Of a stretch of DNA of 64,000 nt, positions 17,975-28,359 are shown in pieces. Numbering within the stretch: position 1 is the stretch's first letter; each line of letters starts with the position of its first letter. Both the position numbers and the translations under genes were made by a program. Below the pieces are notes generated by a model that was given only the letters and a program-made list of their open reading frames with translations, was not told the origin of the DNA and searched no databases. Location of the stretch: contig NZ_CP009920.1 in NCBI RefSeq assembly GCF_000832985.1, positions 2,784,501 to 2,848,500 on the forward strand, in the 5' to 3' direction. This stretch comes from Priestia megaterium NBRC 15308 = ATCC 14581 (GTDB lineage Bacteria; Bacillota; Bacilli; Bacillales; Bacillaceae_H).

Positions 17975-18957
17975 TGACTAAAGCAGTGAAAGATGTATTG
18001 CTAGAAGTTCAGCATTTAAAAACCTACTATCCTATTCACGGCGGATTTTTCCGAAAGAAAATTGGTGATGTAAAAGCAGTTGACGGTATTTCTTTTGCTA
18101 TTCGAAAAGGAGAAACGCTCGGTCTAGTAGGAGAATCTGGCTGTGGAAAATCCACGGCAGGAAGAACGATTCTAAGACTGTTGGAACCAACTAGCGGAAA
18201 AATTATTTTCGATGGTAAAGATATCACAGAAGCAAAAGGAACTTCTCTCCGTAAAATTAGACAAGATTTTCAAATGGTTTTTCAAGATCCCTATGCTTCC
18301 CTCAACCCAATGCAAATGGTTGGAGATGTTATTTCTGAACCAATTCGGAATTTTACAGGAAAATCAACCAATCAATTAAAATCAGAAGTTATGAATCTAC
18401 TTACAAAAGTAGGGTTACCGGAAGATGCATACTATAAATATCCTCACGAATTTTCCGGTGGACAGCGTCAGCGGATTGGAATTGCACGTGCACTTGCACT
18501 TCGTCCAAAACTTATTATTGCTGATGAACCGGTATCGGCACTCGACGTTTCTGTCCAATCACAAGTTTTAAACCTTCTAAAAGAACTTCAACAAGAATTC
18601 GACCTAACCTTTTTATTTATTGCCCATGATTTGAGTGTTGTTAAACATATGAGTGATCGTATCGGTGTTATGTACCTAGGCGGTTTAGTGGAAATTGCTG
18701 ATAAGAAAAGTCTGTACGCAGAGCCATTGCACCCTTATACGCAAGCGCTTGTATCGGCTATACCTGAACCAGATCCGCGAAAGAAAAAACAGCGTATTAT
18801 TTTACAGGGAGATGTGCCAAGTCCAATTGATCCGCCAAAAGGCTGTGCGTTTCATCCTCGCTGTATACATGCAATGGCGGAGTGCAGCCAAACGAAACCT
18901 GCCTTAAAGGAGGTGAGACCTGGCCATCAAGTAGCTTGCCATTTATATAACTCGTAA
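17974..18957 (+). CDS. appF: Oligopeptide ABC transporter ATPase AppF
   Basis: Partner ATPase of AppD, 327 aa. Walker A GESGCGKS is at 53-60, then [19 protein letters not shown] (Q-loop), the signature [22 protein letters not shown] and a C-terminal domain with [15 protein letters not shown]. It is translationally coupled to appD by overlap. It is about 20 residues longer than OppF of this window because of the C-terminal cysteine segment, which OppF lacks. Confidence 0.93.
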   Translation: MTKAVKDVLLEVQHLKTYYPIHGGFFRKKIGDVKAVDGISFAIRKGETLGLVGESGCGKSTAGRTILRLLEPTSGKIIFDGKDITEAKGTSLRKIRQDFQMVFQDPYASLNPMQMVGDVISEPIRNFTGKSTNQLKSEVMNLLTKVGLPEDAYYKYPHEFSGGQRQRIGIARALALRPKLIIADEPVSALDVSVQSQVLNLLKELQQEFDLTFLFIAHDLSVVKHMSDRIGVMYLGGLVEIADKKSLYAEPLHPYTQALVSAIPEPDPRKKKQRIILQGDVPSPIDPPKGCAFHPRCIHAMAECSQTKPALKEVRPGHQVACHLYNS

Positions 18958-19000
18958 AAGCTACATACGAACAGATTATTAGTTAAATAGGGGGAACGTC

Positions 19001-20740
19001 ATGATGAAAAAGAAATCGTTTTTATCACTTGTTTCCATTTTGCTTGTGCTATCGCTTTTTCTAGCGGCATGCAGCGGTGGAAGCAGTTCTTCATCTTCTA
19101 GTAATAAAGAAGGCGGAGAAACAAAAACTGAAGGTGCAAAAACAGACAAGCCAAAAGATGGCGGAACGATTACGTATGGGATTGACGGAGCGCCGGAAGG
19201 GCTTTTTGAGTACGCATTGTATGGTAGTGCATATGATAGCCAAATCTTAGAATTTATCAATGAAGGTCTCTTTACTTATGATAAGAAATTAAAAATTAAA
19301 TCTGACTTAGCTACTTGGAACGTGAGTGGTGATAAACTAACTTACACGTTTAAATTAAAAAAGGGGATTAAGTGGCATAACGGAGATCCATTAACTGCAG
19401 ATGATTTTAAATATACGTATGAAACGATTGCCGATAAAGACTATACAGGTCCACGCTATGTAAACGTTGAGCACATTAAAGGCGCTCAAGAATATCACGA
19501 CGGCAAAGCGGATTCTATTTCCGGAGTTGAAGTAGTAGATCCACAAACATTTAAAGTAACGTTTAAAGAAGTTCGTGTAAATAACTTAGACAATCTATGG
19601 CCGTATCCAATGCCGAAAAAGTACTACGAAGGAATTGCTGTAAAAGATCTTGCGGAGTCCAAACAAGTTCGTAAAGAGCCTATTGGTGTTGGGCCGTTTA
19701 AAGTGAAAAAAGTAGTAGCAAGTGAATATGTCCAAATGGAACGTAATGATGATTATTGGAAAGGTAAACCTCACCTTGATGGTGTTGTTGTAAAAGTACT
19801 GGATCCATCTGTTTCCGCCGGAGCATTGAAAAAAGGCGATGTCGACATTATGGATGTTCGCCCAGCTGATCTAGGGCAAGTTGAAAAAGCAGAAAACTTA
19901 GACTTTTTGGAAGGGAAATCAACTAGTTATTCGTATATTGGTCTACGATTTGGACATCGTGATCAAAAAGCTGGTAAAAACGTAGATGATTACGAAAAGT
20001 TCAAAGATCTAAAACTTCGTCAAGCATTGCTTTATGCAATAGATAGAAAAGCAATGGTAAAAGCATTTATGAACGACAAAGCGGTTGTTTCTAACACAGT
20101 TATTCCGTCTGTATTCTGGATTGCTGCTGACCAAAAAGATTTAACAAAGTACAAGTATAGTCCTGAAAAAGCTAAAAAATTATTAGCTGAAGCTGGTTAT
20201 AAAGACAAGAATAATGACGGTTTTGTAGAAGATCCAAACGGAAAACCATTTACGATTTCATTCGGTCACTATGCTGGTCCAGCTAACTTCGAGGGTCGTG
20301 CGAAGGCTATTATGCAAGCATGGAATGATATTGGTATTAAAACAAAATTAGCAACGGGTTCACTTGTTGAATTTAACTTGTACAATGAAATGAAAGATAA
20401 CGACGATAAGGCGTTAGAAGCGTTCTTTGGTTCTTGGGACACTGGTTCAGATCCAGATCCTACAGGATTATGGAGCTCTGATGCTGAATGGAACTATGGA
20501 CGTTGGGTAAATAAGGAATCTGATGAAATGCTTAAAGACGGTTTGAGTGAAAAATCATTTGATGATAAATACCGTAAAGATGTATATGTAAAATGGCAAA
20601 AATTCTTTAATGAGCAGCTGCCAGTACTTCCTTTATGGGAAAATATCAATATTTATGCTGTGAATAAGCGTGTGAAAAACGTAACTCTAGATCCATCAAC
20701 GGTAGTTGTAGATCCGGAGAAATGGTCTGTAACGGAATAA
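19001..20740 (+). CDS. appA: Oligopeptide-binding lipoprotein AppA
   Basis: Extracytoplasmic solute-binding protein, 579 aa, of the SBP_bac_5 family. A lipoprotein signal runs to residue 23 and the lipidated Cys is C24 in LFLAACSGG. After it comes a low-complexity Ser-rich linker, then the binding domain; the typical LRQALLYAIDRKAMV segment lies in the middle. It differs from OppA in this window in both the linker and the binding domain, so peptide preference may differ. B. subtilis 168 carries a frameshifted appA; here the frame is intact. Confidence 0.93.
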   Translation: MMKKKSFLSLVSILLVLSLFLAACSGGSSSSSSSNKEGGETKTEGAKTDKPKDGGTITYGIDGAPEGLFEYALYGSAYDSQILEFINEGLFTYDKKLKIKSDLATWNVSGDKLTYTFKLKKGIKWHNGDPLTADDFKYTYETIADKDYTGPRYVNVEHIKGAQEYHDGKADSISGVEVVDPQTFKVTFKEVRVNNLDNLWPYPMPKKYYEGIAVKDLAESKQVRKEPIGVGPFKVKKVVASEYVQMERNDDYWKGKPHLDGVVVKVLDPSVSAGALKKGDVDIMDVRPADLGQVEKAENLDFLEGKSTSYSYIGLRFGHRDQKAGKNVDDYEKFKDLKLRQALLYAIDRKAMVKAFMNDKAVVSNTVIPSVFWIAADQKDLTKYKYSPEKAKKLLAEAGYKDKNNDGFVEDPNGKPFTISFGHYAGPANFEGRAKAIMQAWNDIGIKTKLATGSLVEFNLYNEMKDNDDKALEAFFGSWDTGSDPDPTGLWSSDAEWNYGRWVNKESDEMLKDGLSEKSFDDKYRKDVYVKWQKFFNEQLPVLPLWENINIYAVNKRVKNVTLDPSTVVVDPEKWSVTE

Positions 20741-20768
20741 GTATTTTACATGTAAAGGAGAGTCAACG

Positions 20769-21734
20769 ATGCTGCAATACTCACTAAGACGTATTTTAGG
20801 GATGATTCCAATGTTGATTCTGATCTCCTTTGTTGTGTTTTCCCTGGCAAAAATGATGCCAGGGGACCCTTTTGGGGGAGAAATCAACCCTAGTAATACA
20901 GATCCAAAATACATTGAGGAAATGCGTGATAAGCTAGGATATAACGATCCTATCTACGTTCAATATTGGAACTGGGTAAAGGGAGTGGCACAAGGAGATT
21001 TAGGAAAGTCAACAACTCATAAGTTACCGACATTAGATATTATTTTAGAGCGTATGCCTAATACTATCTTTTTAGCTTTGACTTCGCTTTTGATTACGTA
21101 TGTGTTTGCATTTATTTTAGGTATGTATGCAGGAAGAAAACCGTATACCTTAGCAGATAACTTTATTGCAGGATATAATTACTTTGCATTAGCGGTTCCA
21201 TCGTTTATCGCAGGGATCGTAGGCATTTATTTATTTTCCTTTCAGTTAGGTTGGTTTCCATTTAGCGGTTCTGTTGAAGTAGGATTGAAAGAGGGATCAT
21301 GGGAATTTATTCAAAGTAGAATTCATCACGTTATATTACCCGCGCTGATTCTTGGCTTGATGTCGACCGCGCAGTATACCCAATTTTTGCGCAATGATAT
21401 TATTGAAAACAGTCGCAAAGATTTTGTGCGCACTGCTAGAGCAAAAGGGACAAAAGAATCTAAAATTTATAATGTTCATATCCTACGCAACTCAATGATT
21501 CCGCTTATTACGTTTTTAGGGTTTGATCTTGTAACAATCATTAGCGGTTCTATCATTACAGAGACGATCTTTACGTATCCAGGAATTGGAAAATTGTTTG
21601 TTGACTCTGTAGCAACTCGTGACTACTCAGTTATGATGTCGCTTACAATGTTGTTTTCAATTTTAACACTGGTTGGGAATCTGGTTGCTGATTTGTTATA
21701 CGGCGTAGCAGATCCGCGTATTCGTTTGGATTAG
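20769..21734 (+). CDS. appB: Oligopeptide ABC transporter permease AppB
   Basis: A 321-aa membrane permease with about six transmembrane segments, starting with the family-typical MLQYSLRRILGMIPMLILISFVVF. The EAA-type cytoplasmic loop that contacts the ATPases is RTARAKGTKESKIYNVHILRN near residue 220. It ends ADPRIRLD, as usual for this family. It is preceded by AAAGGAGAG and followed by appC after 11 bases. Confidence 0.94.
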   Translation: MLQYSLRRILGMIPMLILISFVVFSLAKMMPGDPFGGEINPSNTDPKYIEEMRDKLGYNDPIYVQYWNWVKGVAQGDLGKSTTHKLPTLDIILERMPNTIFLALTSLLITYVFAFILGMYAGRKPYTLADNFIAGYNYFALAVPSFIAGIVGIYLFSFQLGWFPFSGSVEVGLKEGSWEFIQSRIHHVILPALILGLMSTAQYTQFLRNDIIENSRKDFVRTARAKGTKESKIYNVHILRNSMIPLITFLGFDLVTIISGSIITETIFTYPGIGKLFVDSVATRDYSVMMSLTMLFSILTLVGNLVADLLYGVADPRIRLD

Positions 21735-21745
21735 GAGGAGAAAGT

Positions 21746-22660
21746 ATGGAAATTGTAACGAAAAAAGATGTACAGCCAGAAGTGAATATGAAAGCTCCTA
21801 AAAACCTTTCTCCATGGGCGATTGCGCGAAAGAAGTTTGTTAAAAATAAACTAGCCATGATAAGTTTAGCTTTCATGATTGTGATTACGCTTCTTGCCAT
21901 TTTTGCACCGCTGCTTACAAAAGCAGATATTACACGTATCGACTATATGGCGATGAATGCAGCGCCTTCTAGTGGGCATTGGTTTGGAACGGATACAAAT
22001 GGGCGAGACGTATTTGCACGTACATTGTATGGAGGAAGAACTTCGTTACTGATTGGAGTTGCCTGTACAACACTCGTTATTTTAATCGGAACTCTTATTG
22101 GTTCGATTGCGGGTTATTACGGAGGCAAAGTGGATCAATTCTTAATGCGTTTTACAGACTTTGTATTAAACTTTCCGCTAATTGTTTTCGTTGTAGTGTT
22201 AAATACAATCCTAATTGGAAAGATCTCAGGCGTTTGGACGCTCATCCTAGTTGTTAGTTTCTTAAGCTGGGGAAGTACGGCCCGACTGGTGCGAAGCAAA
22301 GTCTTGGCTGAAAAAGAAAATGAATATGTGCTTTCAGCCGTTTCCATTGGGTGCAGCCCGTTTAAAATCATCTTTAAACATTTGCTGCCAAATGTGTTTT
22401 CAACGATTGTGGTTCAAGCCAGTTTGCAGATGGCGATCCTTATTGTGTTTGAGTCAGCGATTAGCTTTATCGGTTTTGGCGTGCCGGCTGATACGCCAAG
22501 CTGGGGGAATATGCTGACAGAAGCAAGGGAATCAGATGTGCTGCAGAATAAGCCTTGGATGTGGGTTCCGCCAGGTTTAGCTATTACATTTACGATCCTA
22601 GCTATCAACTTCATTGGTGAAGGATTAAAAGATGCTTTGAATCCCAAATCTCTTCGTTAA
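21746..22660 (+). CDS. appC: Oligopeptide ABC transporter permease AppC
   Basis: Second permease, 304 aa. It has a cytoplasmic N-terminus followed by a first membrane helix (LAMISLAFMIVITLLAIFAPLL), then the HWFGTDTNGRDVFARTLYGGRTSL motif characteristic of DppC/OppC proteins. The EAA loop is near VLSAVSIGCSPFKIIFKHLLPN. The end reads GEGLKDALNPKSLR. It is the last gene of appDFABC, with a terminator directly after the stop. Confidence 0.94.
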   Translation: MEIVTKKDVQPEVNMKAPKNLSPWAIARKKFVKNKLAMISLAFMIVITLLAIFAPLLTKADITRIDYMAMNAAPSSGHWFGTDTNGRDVFARTLYGGRTSLLIGVACTTLVILIGTLIGSIAGYYGGKVDQFLMRFTDFVLNFPLIVFVVVLNTILIGKISGVWTLILVVSFLSWGSTARLVRSKVLAEKENEYVLSAVSIGCSPFKIIFKHLLPNVFSTIVVQASLQMAILIVFESAISFIGFGVPADTPSWGNMLTEARESDVLQNKPWMWVPPGLAITFTILAINFIGEGLKDALNPKSLR

Positions 22661-22692
22661 AAATCTATCACAAAAGTGTGATAGATTTTTTT
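22659..22692 (+). terminator. Terminator of the app operon
   Basis: AAATCTATCAC / GTGATAGATTT hairpin with an AAAA loop-side tract and a 7-T tail, immediately 3' of appC. Confidence 0.9.
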
Positions 22693-22719
22693 AGGTTTGT
22701 CAGACCTCCTGACAAACCT
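22693..22719. repeat. Perfect 11-bp inverted repeat between appC and yjbA
   Basis: AGGTTTGTCAG and CTGACAAACCT are separated by 5 bases. No T-run follows on either strand, so it is not a standard terminator. The remaining 241 bases to yjbA hold no gene that I can support. Confidence 0.6.
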
Positions 22720-22960
22720 ATTACTATAGAAGAAACTCGGATTTTTTTCTGCTTATAGGGGTGAATATAGCTCATGAAGCCTTTAGCAATCATTAGCACT
22801 GGCGTTATATCTGAGCTTCGAAACAAGTGCATTTGAATAATGACCAAAAACGAAGGCATTTTACAATTAATTTTTAGAAAAATAACATCATTTGGAATAA
22901 AAATTCCTTTCTCTGCCTATACTGATGGATAACAAACAGATAGTAAGTGAGGGGTAAATT

Positions 22961-23710
22961 ATGCTATATCTTCATGATGTATGGGTTAATTGGTTTGAAG
23001 GCGAAGAAAACGGTTATAATGTGTGTCATTTCCATGAGTGGAGAAAAGACGATTGTGTAGAACTGCTCGATCAAGCACCGTTATTAAAAGTAAATCCGCT
23101 TTTATTTCATTACATTGAAAATGATCTTTCCGAGCTACCTCAACAACTACTACAAGATGTCTATCAGAAAGCATACATTCGGAAAAATCATGAACGCACG
23201 CAGGTTGAATATTGTTTTATTGTTACAGATGGAACGAATATTTTAGCAATTGATACGATGGGATATCATATTCCGATTCGAAAAAGCCGCTTAATTCCAA
23301 GACAGGAACAGTTAGTCTATGAGATGATTGCGGATCAAGAAGAGCTAGAATATAAGTTCAGTGAAGACGAGCTGAATAAAAAAGAGCATCATATTCTTTC
23401 ACCGTCTCCTGAAACGATGAGAGGACTAACACGTAAAGAACGTCAGCTAAAACAGCTGTTATTTATGGCACTTGATCAGCTACATACCACAAAAAATACA
23501 GCTCAAATCCGCTACTGGTACACGGAGTGGAATCCAACGAAGTACGAAGATATTCAAGAGATGCCGTTTCAAGACGTGTGGAGTCAGCTATACGATGAAA
23601 CGAAGTCAGGGTGGTCACCGAAGCATAAATTATTATGCGAGCGCTTAGTAAAAGGACAACCTTTCTTTGAAAAACTTTGGGAAATTGAACAAGAGCCAAA
23701 AGTTAATTAA
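22961..23710 (+). CDS. yjbA: YjbA family protein (DUF3603)
   Basis: A 249-aa soluble protein of unknown function, starting [22 protein letters not shown] and rich in aromatic and acidic residues; I recognise it as the Bacillus YjbA/DUF3603 family. There are no membrane segments and no catalytic motif that I can name. ATG follows GTGAGGGG. Its place between appC and convergent trpS is the B. subtilis arrangement. It shares a bidirectional terminator with trpS. Confidence 0.85.
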   Translation: MLYLHDVWVNWFEGEENGYNVCHFHEWRKDDCVELLDQAPLLKVNPLLFHYIENDLSELPQQLLQDVYQKAYIRKNHERTQVEYCFIVTDGTNILAIDTMGYHIPIRKSRLIPRQEQLVYEMIADQEELEYKFSEDELNKKEHHILSPSPETMRGLTRKERQLKQLLFMALDQLHTTKNTAQIRYWYTEWNPTKYEDIQEMPFQDVWSQLYDETKSGWSPKHKLLCERLVKGQPFFEKLWEIEQEPKVN

Positions 23711-23740
23711 AAAAAAACGACTGCATAGCAGTCGTTTTTT

Positions 23741-23742
<2 letters not shown>
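23709..23742. terminator. Bidirectional terminator yjbA / trpS
   Basis: ACGACTGC / GCAGTCGT stem, ATA loop, and runs of 8 As and 8 Ts on the two sides. Confidence 0.92.
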
Positions 23743-24739
<997 letters not shown>

Positions 24740-24775
24740 TCATCTGCTCATATATGATGCTAATTTACGGATACA

Positions 24776-25000
24776 ACATAAAAAGGCCCATCCGCTCCTA
24801 GCATAAGCTAGGGGCGAATGGACCGCGTTGCCACCCTAATTAGTACACATAATTGTGAACTATCTTTATTCATGTAACGTTGAGGTCAACGTTCAAGCTT
24901 TGCACTTGAAAGCTCCAAAGTCCATTCTGCAGGTTTCAATGTTTGTTCTCACCAGCCACAAACTCTCTGAAAATGAAAATTCTGCATACTACTCTTTTTC
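24776..25000 (-). promoter_or_regulatory. tRNA-Trp-sensing T-box leader of trpS
   Basis: On the minus strand: a Stem I region with the AGAGAG... element near 24967, a specifier UGG (Trp codon) at 24922-24924 within GAAUGGAC and followed by CUUUGGAG, the T-box AGGGUGGCAACGCGG at about 24822-24836, and a terminator of two long arms (around 24783-24823) ending in Ts. The T-box arm can pair alternatively as antiterminator. All canonical parts are present, and the specifier agrees with the downstream synthetase. A TATAAT (minus) at 25010-25015 is the likely -10. Confidence 0.93.
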
Positions 25001-25029
25001 ACAGCTTTAATTATATAGTTATTCGTTAT

Positions 25030-25677
25030 TATAACGCGAAAAAGCAGGAATTTAAACATCTTATCACTAAAAAGTTTTATAAGACAATTTACTGGGATTT
25101 TTCAGCGGCAAAAAAAGACAAGAACCTTTTAATTAAAGCATTTCTTGATGAAAATTTGGTGGAGGATTTGGTAAAAATCTTTTATTTAATATTTCTAATG
25201 GCTTTGTAATACTATCGTAATACCTATACTACAAAAAAGATTTTAGAAGTCTGACAAGTAGGCACAATCCTTATAAGATAAGGTTTTTTCCCCCATGACA
25301 AAAAAATACCATTAAATAATAGTATTGCAATAAATTTTTAAAATATTTATAATAGGCGTAACAAACATATTTTTTACAAAGGTATTACAATTTCTTAATT
25401 TTTCAGAAAACACAAAATAGACAATGTTTTGTTTCAATTAGCGAATTTTGTAATGAATGAGTCTTCTACATATTAAGCGCATACATTGGATTTACAGCAT
25501 GTAAACAATTGATGACAGTTTCATAGAGTAGAAGAATAATTTTGCAGTGAGGTCTTTAATGCTCTACTACATGAAAAAATAACTGATTATTTTGTATTGA
25601 AAGAGGATTAAGAAATTAGTGCATATCAAAAAAATATGGTTGCCACACAAACAAAATTTAATAGGGGGTAACACGCA
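25030..25677. other. Long AT-rich region upstream of oppA
   Basis: About 650 bases without a supportable gene. It holds the trpS promoter at the left edge, a small CCTTAT/ATAAGG hairpin with T6 at 25269-25289, and a CodY-like site at 25398. Single, clear -35/-10 boxes for oppA were not found. A long opp leader fits the complex control of opp known in Bacillus. Confidence 0.5.
25398..25412 (+). promoter_or_regulatory. CodY-box-like site upstream of oppA
   Basis: ATTTTTCAGAAAACA matches AATTTTCWGAAAATT at 12 of 15 positions. It lies 266 bases before the oppA ATG. In such AT-rich DNA this level of match is only suggestive. Confidence 0.35.
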
Positions 25678-27324
25678 ATGAAGAAAAGGTTGTCGATTCT
25701 TTTCAGTTTGCTGCTTGTAATGAGCTTGTTTTTAGCTGCATGTGGATTTAACAAAGAATCTGGTGGCAGTGAAAATGCTAGCAGTGATGGCGGCGAAAAG
25801 AAAAAAGAGCAAGAGCTTCGCGTAAACATTAAAACTGAGCCTTTTTCATTAAACCCAGGCTTAGCTAATGATTCAACGTCATCAAACGTATTATTACAAA
25901 CATTTGAGGGTTTAACTCGTATCGGTAAAGATGGAAAACCTGAAAATGCAATGGCGAAAGATGTGAAGGTCAGCGATGATCAAACTAAATATACGTTTAC
26001 GATTCGCGACGATGCAAAATGGTCAAATGGTGACCCTGTAACAGCAAAAGATTTCGAATATGCATGGAAATGGGCGTTAGATCCTAAAAACGAATCTCAA
26101 TATGCATATCAATTATACTATGTTAAAAATGCACAAGCTGCCAATGAAGGAAAAGGTTCATTAGATGATGTTGCCGTTAAAGCAACAGATGATAAAACGC
26201 TTGAGGTAACATTAGAAAACCCAACGCCATATTTCTTAGAATTAACAGCTTTCTATACGTACTTCCCAGTGAATACGAAAATTGCTGAATCAAATGAAAA
26301 ATGGTACACAAATGCAGGCGAAAACTATACGTCAAACGGTCCTTTCAAGCTTAAAGCTTGGAAACATAATGACAAAATCGAGTTAGTTCCTAATGAAAAC
26401 TATTGGGATAAAGATGCTGTAAAACTTAAAAAAGTTGAAATGTACATGATCAATGATAACAACACTGAACTTTCAATGTTCAAAAACGGTGAATTAGACT
26501 GGGCGGGTATGCCTACTGGTCAATTACCGGCTGATGCACTTCCTGAATTAAAGAAAGACGGTTCATTAAACATTCAAGAGATTGCAGGTACTTACTGGTA
26601 CAAGTTTAATACAGAACAAAAACCTTTAGACAACGTGAACATTCGTAAAGCATTAGCTTATGCAATTGATCGTAAAGGTATTACAGAACAAATTACAAAA
26701 GACGGTTCAGTTCCAGCGATGGCGGCTGTACCACCAACAATGTTTGAAGATAACAAAAAAGGTTACTTCAAAGACAATGATGTGAAAAAAGCAAAAGAAT
26801 ATTTAGAAAAAGGCTTGAAAGAAATGGGCCTTAAAGATGCTTCAGAACTACCAGCAATTAAGGTTTCATACAACACGGATGAAAAACATGCAAAAATTGC
26901 ACAAGCTGTTCAAGATATGTGGAAGAAAAACCTTGGCATTAAAGTACAGTTAGACAACTCTGAGTGGGCTGTTTACATTGAAAAGTTACACCAAGGAGAT
27001 TATCAAGTTGGACGTATGGGCTGGTTAGGAGATTTTAACGATCCAATTAACTTCTTAGAATTGTTCCGTGATAAAAAAGGCGGAAACAATGATACAAACT
27101 GGGAAAACCCAGAATATAAAAAGTTATTAATTGACTCTCAAAAAGAAACAGATCCTAAAAAACGTCAGGCAATGTTGAAAAAAGCAGAAGGTATCTTCAT
27201 GGATGAAATGCCAGTGGCACCAATCTACTTCTACACAAACGCTTGGGTACAAGACAAGCAGCTGAAAGATGTTGTGATGTCTGGACTTGGAGACATTCAG
27301 ATTAAGTGGGCTCATTTTGAGTAA
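25678..27324 (+). CDS. oppA: Oligopeptide-binding lipoprotein OppA
   Basis: A 548-aa peptide-binding lipoprotein (SBP_bac_5). The signal peptide ends in LFLAAC with lipidated C22; a Gly/Ser-rich linker follows. The binding-domain motif NIRKALAYAIDRKGITEQ is typical. In B. subtilis Opp imports peptides, including the Phr and CSF signals that control sporulation and competence, so this is both nutrient and signal uptake. It is preceded by GGGGG-type ribosome binding (ATAGGGGGTAAC). A stem-loop lies between oppA and oppB. Confidence 0.95.
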   Translation: MKKRLSILFSLLLVMSLFLAACGFNKESGGSENASSDGGEKKKEQELRVNIKTEPFSLNPGLANDSTSSNVLLQTFEGLTRIGKDGKPENAMAKDVKVSDDQTKYTFTIRDDAKWSNGDPVTAKDFEYAWKWALDPKNESQYAYQLYYVKNAQAANEGKGSLDDVAVKATDDKTLEVTLENPTPYFLELTAFYTYFPVNTKIAESNEKWYTNAGENYTSNGPFKLKAWKHNDKIELVPNENYWDKDAVKLKKVEMYMINDNNTELSMFKNGELDWAGMPTGQLPADALPELKKDGSLNIQEIAGTYWYKFNTEQKPLDNVNIRKALAYAIDRKGITEQITKDGSVPAMAAVPPTMFEDNKKGYFKDNDVKKAKEYLEKGLKEMGLKDASELPAIKVSYNTDEKHAKIAQAVQDMWKKNLGIKVQLDNSEWAVYIEKLHQGDYQVGRMGWLGDFNDPINFLELFRDKKGGNNDTNWENPEYKKLLIDSQKETDPKKRQAMLKKAEGIFMDEMPVAPIYFYTNAWVQDKQLKDVVMSGLGDIQIKWAHFE

Positions 27325-27344
27325 GTAACATCAATTATGACAAA

Positions 27345-27383
27345 GGGTATATGGGGCCTGGTGCTCCATATACTTTTCTTTCT
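27345..27383 (+). terminator. Intercistronic stem-loop between oppA and oppB
   Basis: An 11-bp stem GTATATGGGGC / GCTCCATATAC (27347-27357 with 27363-27373, one G-U) is followed by TTTTCTTTCTT. Probably a partial terminator or RNA-stabilising 3' end that keeps the binding protein in excess over the membrane subunits. Confidence 0.65.
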
Positions 27384-27421
27384 TGTGCGCGAATTTTGTA
27401 AAAATATGGAGGTGTGTCAGG

Positions 27422-28357
27422 GTGTTCAAATATATAGGAAAACGACTTATTTATATGTTTCTATCATTATGGCTAATCGTAACAGCAACCTTTTTCTTAA
27501 TGCGTGCTGTTCCGGGAGGTCCATTCACATCAGAAAAGCAGCTTCCCCCTGAAATTCAAAAAAATCTAAATCAGTATTACGGTTTAGACCAGCCTTGGTA
27601 CCATCAGTACTTTGATTATTTAACATCAATTTTAAAGTGGGATTTTGGTCCATCTTTCAAATATAAAGGCCAAACGGTAAACGATTTGATCAACGGCGGA
27701 TTCCCTGTTTCATTCATGCTAGGGATGGAAGCTATTTTAATAGCAATTGCTATTGGTGTAGTACTTGGTGTTATTGCTGCCTTAAAACATAATAAGTGGC
27801 AAGATTACACGGCGATGGTTATTGCAGTTCTAGGAATCTCAGTTCCGAGTTTTATTATGGCAGCGGTATTACAATACGTTCTGGCTATGAAACTACAAAT
27901 TTTTCCGGTTGCACGCTGGGAATCTTGGGCACACACGGTGTTACCAGCTCTCGCGCTCGCTTCAACCCCTATGGCATTTATCGCACGGTTAACTCGTTCG
28001 AGTATGCTTGAAGTATTAAGCAATGATTATATTCGTACAGCGAAAGCAAAAGGTTTAAGCAGAGGCGTTATTACAGTTAAGCACGCCATGCGAAATGCGA
28101 TGCTTCCAGTCGTATCCTATATGGGACCTTTAGTAGCAGGGATTTTAACGGGTAGCTTTGTTATTGAAAAAATATTTGGTATCCCGGGATTAGGTTCACA
28201 CTTTGTACTCAGTATCTCAAACCGAGATTATACAACGATTATGGGCGTAACGGTGTTCTACAGTATTTTACTACTTTTTTGTATCTTGCTTGTAGATATT
28301 GCATACGGATTCATTGACCCTCGAATTAAACTTACAGGTGCTAAGAAAGGAGAGTAA
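27422..28357 (+). CDS. oppB: Oligopeptide ABC transporter permease OppB
   Basis: A 311-aa permease with about six membrane helices, starting [20 protein letters not shown]. The EAA-type loop is in [21 protein letters not shown]. It ends GFIDPRIKL plus a short tail. The upstream frame is open to 27383, but GGAGGTG lies 7 bases before the GTG at 27422 and the shorter protein fits the family. The oppC start follows 2 bases after the stop. Confidence 0.93.
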   Translation: MFKYIGKRLIYMFLSLWLIVTATFFLMRAVPGGPFTSEKQLPPEIQKNLNQYYGLDQPWYHQYFDYLTSILKWDFGPSFKYKGQTVNDLINGGFPVSFMLGMEAILIAIAIGVVLGVIAALKHNKWQDYTAMVIAVLGISVPSFIMAAVLQYVLAMKLQIFPVARWESWAHTVLPALALASTPMAFIARLTRSSMLEVLSNDYIRTAKAKGLSRGVITVKHAMRNAMLPVVSYMGPLVAGILTGSFVIEKIFGIPGLGSHFVLSISNRDYTTIMGVTVFYSILLLFCILLVDIAYGFIDPRIKLTGAKKGE

Positions 28358-28359
28358 CT

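Noticed and set aside
22740-22870. Short plus-strand frame starting ATGAAGCCTTTAGC (20 codons) after GGGGTG.
   Set aside because: Too short, with no conserved feature; the ribosome site could be chance.
24943-25209. An 88-codon plus-strand frame over the trpS leader.
   Set aside because: It runs antisense through the T-box leader, has no ribosome site and has an implausible composition.
25269-25289. CCTTAT/ATAAGG mini-hairpin followed by six Ts.
   Set aside because: The stem is only 6 bp and there is no upstream plus-strand gene for it to terminate.
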